Shown one piece after another: positions 59,560 to 64,000 of a DNA stretch of 64,000 nt (its first letter is position 1; each line of letters opens with the position of its first letter). The translations under genes were made by a program, and so were the position numbers. This DNA comes from Cannabis sativa (taxonomy: Eukaryota > Streptophyta > Magnoliopsida > Rosales > Cannabaceae). Below the pieces are notes generated by a model. The model was given only the letters and a program-made list of their open reading frames with translations. It did no database searches and was not told the origin of the DNA. The stretch is taken from assembly GCF_029168945.1 (NCBI RefSeq), contig NC_083604.1, positions 73,238,211 to 73,302,210 of the forward strand. The letters are read 5' to 3'.

Positions 59560-61640
59560 AATCTGTGAGAGCATTTGATAGCACAACTAAATTATCCACT
59601 CTAATGCCAACTCTTGAAACTTTGATTGGTTTCCTATAATGATTAACAATATCTCGAACCTTGATAGCAGAAAAACCAACTACACCATGTTGGAAATTAT
59701 TTTACCAGGATCTTAGATCTACTCACAAGTATGTTTATTAACACCCTAAATATGAACTTTCTAAAACGATGAAATAAACACATATAAAGTTTAGGAAACC
59801 TTACATTGGGTGCAGCGAAATAATATGACTCCTTCCGTTCAGATATCTAGCCCTTGATTCCTTTCTGTAGCAGAGGATTATCAATATCTGAATCTAGATC
59901 TCTTTCTCTGAATCTTTGATGCTGAAACTCCTTTTGCTGAATGTCTTTCTTCATGATCTTCCTCACTATGATTGAGGTATCACTTGCTGTGTGTGGGCAC
60001 TACTCATACACTAAGGATTTCGAAATTCAAGAGGAAGAGAGAGAGAGTGGGTTCGGCCAAAGATAGGGAGAGAGAAGGCTCAGGTTTTTCTGATTCAGAA
60101 AGTGTCAGAAGAAAAGTGTAATTTTCCTAAAGCCTTCAATATCTATTTATAGCATTCCACTAGGGTTAGGTTTGAATTATTTGGCATTAAAATAATGAAA
60201 ATATCAGAGGGAAAACCCTACAAAAGTGGCTGGCCATGCAAGGTGGATTTGGGCCTCACTTTTTGCAATTTTGCAGTTTTATCTTTTCTGCATCTGATTT
60301 TCTCAAAAACGCCAATTTTCTAATTCAACCATTTAAATGCCAATTCTAACTATTTAATAACTATAAATAATTATTAAATAATATTGTCATTTATCATATT
60401 TATTAATTGAACCATACAAAGTATCATAATTAACAAATATGCCCCTAATAACTCTTTTTTTATAATTTCGCCCTTACTTAGTGAAAAATTCACAAATAGA
60501 CATAGTCTAATTTGAGAATTATAATTGATTAATCAAAACCAATTACATGAGTCTTACAAGCAATATTATCTTAACTACTGCGGGGACCATGGGTCTATAT
60601 AACCGAGCTTCCAATAAGTAGATCAAGAATTTAGCACTAAAATTCACTAACTTATTAATTCTTCGTTGAATCCACGCATAGAACTTAGAATTGCACTCTC
60701 AGTATATAGAATGCTCTATATGTTCCACCATATAGACACATCATTAGTTATCCATTGTTATAATCCTAATGTGATCAATGATCCTCTATATGAATGATCT
60801 ACACTATAAAGGGATTAAATTACCGTTACACCCTACAATGTATTTATTCCTTAAAACACTTGACCCCGTATAAATGATATTTCAGCTTATGTGAAATGAG
60901 TACTCTACCATTTATGTTCGTTTGGTCAAGCTCGAAGGAGATCATCCTTTGCTTACTATTCGCCAGATAGAAGCTATAGATTCCATGTTTATGATAGCAC
61001 TCCCACTCAATTGCACTACCGTGTTCCTAAAATGTACGTTTCACCCTGACCTAAAAGTAGGCTTAACTAACAAATCAAAGAACACGAATAGCCTTTCAAG
61101 ATTGAGCCTAATCATATCAGGATTAAGATCATTTGATCTAGGATCAACTAGGTGATATTGACTTGAATAGATATTACGGTAAGTTTAATAAATCTAAGTC
61201 AAAGTTCAATATCGGTCCCTTCCGATGCATACTCCATGCATCCAACCTGAGCTTTACTTTAACCAATGCTCTGGAAAGAACATAGCACTTCTCCAAATGC
61301 AAGTAAACTCTGTTGTAGATTATCATATCAGTAAAACCCTATGTCTGATAAATCTAGGAAACTTTATTCACATAGTCATGTTTACTTTCCAATGTGTTGG
61401 CGGCACAATAAACAGGATCAAGTATGTGAAAAGGGTTTCAGATGAATTCATACATTATGTACATATAATCATGAAATAAATCATGTGAACCATGCAACAT
61501 TAAATGTTATTTCTGATCTATATTAATAAGTAAATCTGATTATATTGAAATGAGTTTTATTTAGGGCATAAAACCCAACACACCATCCTTCTACAAAGCG
61601 TTAATTCCTCCGTAGCAATGGAACATACACATGAATAAAA
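59560..61640 (-). pseudogene. Probable RNase H fragment, split by family A LTR
   Basis: On the minus strand, IATEELTLCRRMV before the LTR (about 61585-61622) resembles the Glu helix of the LINE RNase H domain. After the LTR, GFSAIKVRDIVNHYRKPIKV in another frame could be the next strand and helix. Both pieces are short and out of register, so the call is tentative. Confidence 0.3.
59688..61580 (-). mobile_element. Solo LTR, family A, uninterrupted copy
   Basis: It is 1893 bp with TG...CA ends (TGTTGGAAAT at left, CCCAACA at right). CACCA flanks it at 59683-59687 and 61581-61585. It aligns with the outer LTR at 9329-13529, but without the family B insertion: the target appears once, as CACTACCGTG near 61012-61021. 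It has no internal coding region. Confidence 0.88.
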
Positions 61641-62981
61641 ATGAGAAAATATAGTAGTAAAGATATAATAAAAATTTTCTTCAAAAAAAAAATATATATA
61701 ATAAAAGTAGATCTTGATGTACATTAAAGTCAAAAGCTTGAATATATACACTAAATACTAACTCTGTATTTTTAAATATTATATATATTTATATACTAAC
61801 TCTTTGTTCTTGATCAATGGCTGATGATAATGTTAATTTTCCTTATTCTTGTTGAGATGAAGATGATTATAATTTCTACTTCACAACTATTGCATTTAAT
61901 TTTTCTGTCATTGTTTTAAAAAGAAAACAGATGAGCTTAAAAAGTAGAGAGAGAAAGAGGTTATGAGGAGATGAAATAGAGATGAGATCATATTTATAGA
62001 AATTTTTTTACATGAGTTAATTTGAGATGTTAATTAGAAAAATTTGAAAGATCAGAAATTGAAAAGACAAAAATTATTTAACGTTGGGAATTAATTGGAT
62101 ATATACGTTTAAATAATTATACAAAAATAGATTAAAGAAGTCATCTAATTAATAGTATAAATTGAAATACATAGTCAGTATACGTTAATATATTCATTAA
62201 TGTCATTAATGACATATGCTATTTAAAATACATAATAAATCACAAAAACTAAGAAAAATGAGAAAAAATAGGAAAAAAGATATTAAAAAAAAATCTGCCA
62301 CATGGAAGGTTTGAAACTTTCCTTTATATATATATATATTGATTGACTATTATTATATAAATTTATTTAAATATTTAATTTTGTAAGAGTATGGGATATG
62401 GAGTTTTTAAATTGTTTTTTGCTTTGCCATGGCTGAATTAATAATAAATAAACCCTAATATTACTCGACTTAGTTCTTTTATCTTATTTTTGAGAGGGGA
62501 TAGTTCTTGTTATCTTGAAGTTTGGTAATTGAACAATATGATTTGTACACCCATATAAATAAAGGATTTTACACTATATATTAAAATTATTAATTTTTTT
62601 TCTTTTTCACTATGGGGTAGAATTTTTTTTCTTCAAAAATATTGTGTAATGTGTTAAGTTTTTTACTGTTGTTCCGCGGTTATTTTTTAGTTATTCTATT
62701 AATGTTTTTAATTGATATGTTTTGTTGTTTTATAAAAGACAGTAATTTTGTAAAAAAATTTATATAGTAGTAAAATTGTAAATTTTTGACTTTTTATAAA
62801 AGCCCCTATAAATAAGGTCCCAAAACAAAACAAGCCCAAACAACTTTGGGCTTTGGGCCAAAAATGTCATTTCTTTTTGGTATGTGTTAAAAATCTAAAA
62901 TATGTTACTTTTATAAATAGTAGTTTTTTAAAAACAAAATATTTTAGAGAATAAATTTGATATTTTATTAAGAAAATAACA

Positions 62982-63056
<75 letters not shown>

Positions 63057-63103
63057 AAAAGTGATAAGAATTTAAAATATATTTTTTTTAAAAAAAAAAT
63101 TAT
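61641..63103. other. AT-rich DNA and (TTA)n microsatellite; no gene
   Basis: The main landmark is a (TTA)n run at about 62983-63055 (about 24 units), directly before the third copy of the dispersed TIR family. No coding region is supported. Confidence 0.55.
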
Positions 63104-63430
63104 GGGATAATTACATAAGACACTATTTTTTGTAAAAAAATTACATTTTTACGTTTAATGAATTTTTTTTTTACATTTTTACGTTTTCTCGTAAAAACAA
63201 CATGAAAACAACAAGAAAATTACATAAAAGTAACATGAAAATAACATCTAAATAACATCAAAACAACAATAAGAAATAACATATAAATAACAAAAAATCA
63301 ACTACAAATTAACATGAATACAACATAAAAGACCGTATTTTCTGTAAATAAAATTAAAACATTCGTAAAAATATTTAAAATTTCGTGAAATTATATTTTT
63401 ATTAATTTTGTGTATTTGTGAAATTATCCC
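63104..63430 (+). mobile_element. Copy 3 of the ~320-bp TIR family
   Basis: It is 327 bp and starts GGGATAATTACATAAGACA and ends TGTGAAATTATCCC. This copy shows the clearest terminal inversion (GGGATAATT/AATTATCCC). Its body carries repeated TAACAT and AACAACA motifs. MITE-like by structure. Confidence 0.6.
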
Positions 63431-64000
63431 AAAAATTTATTATTTGATCAGAGTAAAAGTTGGGGCCTTGAGCGATGACTAGCTTGCCTTATTCTTTGGG
63501 CCGGGTCTTATACATCGATCTCTCATGATCATCATATCTTATGGCTTAGTGTAACATTAATCTATATTTTTTATATAGGAAATTACACTCTATACCTTTT
63601 TTATATTGTCATTTTTTATTTTTATTCTTTTTTTTTTAAATTTATCATTTTTTTTTAAATATTGTACCAATTTTGCCCCTGTCACTTCAAGATACTCTCC
63701 ATGTGACTCTCTTATGTTAGGGTATTTTGGGTACAATACATATAAAAAGAGGTATGTTTCAATTAAATATAAAATTAGAGGTAAATTTGATTAATTGATT
63801 AATAAAAGTGGTATTTTTCAACTTATCCATTTTTTATATAGCTAAATTTAAGAGTAGTGATGTGATATTTTATATTTTTTTCTAAATTTGTGAGTGTTTC
63901 TTTTTTTTTTCCCCCCAAAAATAATATATATATATATATATAAATCACTCTCAATTTTTTCAATATACAAAAGGAAAATTTGATTTAACATACCTAAATA
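63431..64000. other. AT-rich window end; no gene
   Basis: Poly(T) tracts and a TATATA run near 63926-63942. Nothing further can be supported. Confidence 0.5.

Larger units (their letters stand above)
55521..59687. other. AT-rich DNA with repeats; no gene
   Basis: Holds one copy of the 320-bp dispersed family, a CACTA-like MITE, a pair of ~200-bp direct repeats and a short GC-rich island CTTCGCGCGGGTTCGACCC at 57482-57500. No coding region is supported. Confidence 0.5.

Noticed and set aside
1..64000. tRNA, rRNA or snoRNA genes
   Set aside because: No cloverleaf with A/B box spacing and no conserved rRNA segment was seen by eye. A covariance search was not possible.

Overview
This is a stretch of a plant nuclear genome, almost certainly a eudicot. 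The evidence is AT-rich intergenic DNA, short AT-rich GT-AG introns, plant-type host genes, plant L1-type LINEs carrying an RNase H domain, and long plant LTRs. The repeat spectrum would fit Rosales (for example Cannabaceae), but that is a guess and not a sequence-based identification.

Four host genes are readable. (1) The 3' part of a SPATULA/ALCATRAZ-like bHLH transcription factor (+, to 1692). (2) A complete 15-exon nicotinate phosphoribosyltransferase (+, 18370-24282), whose exons join to one 555-residue frame. (3) A complete 31-exon DNA polymerase alpha catalytic subunit (-, 26057-35959), whose exons join to one 1547-residue frame; an E2F-type site lies just upstream. (4) An 8-exon secreted, probably GPI-anchored, PI-PLC X-domain protein (-, 37823-40423) with a predicted 2-kb intron in its 5' leader. 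Genes 2 and 3 are convergent.

The rest is dominated by transposable elements. A decayed L1-type LINE (about 4.4-14.5 kb) was split in its ORF2 by a copia-like solo LTR (family A, TSD AAAGG). That LTR was itself split by a Tekay/Del-like gypsy solo LTR (family B, TSD GTAGT). A second B solo LTR (50760-53042, minus, TSD GTATG) sits inside the LTR of a decayed gypsy element whose gag remnant follows. A second A solo LTR (59688-61580, minus, TSD CACCA) sits inside a probable RNase H fragment. A much younger LINE (43066-48354) has an intact ORF1 overlapping ORF2 by ATGA. Its ORF2 carries only two visible lesions: a one-T frameshift in a T6 run and one nonsense codon.

The remaining DNA (14.5-18 kb, 48.4-50.4 kb, 55-64 kb) is AT-rich, with MITE-like elements, tandem repeats and microsatellites. 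I see no tRNA or rRNA gene, no CRISPR array and no prokaryote-type operon. I found no convincing new biochemical system. The most informative points are the nested insertions with intact target-site duplications, the reinitiation-type ORF overlap in the young LINE, and a duplicated 5' splice site inside a polymerase alpha intron.
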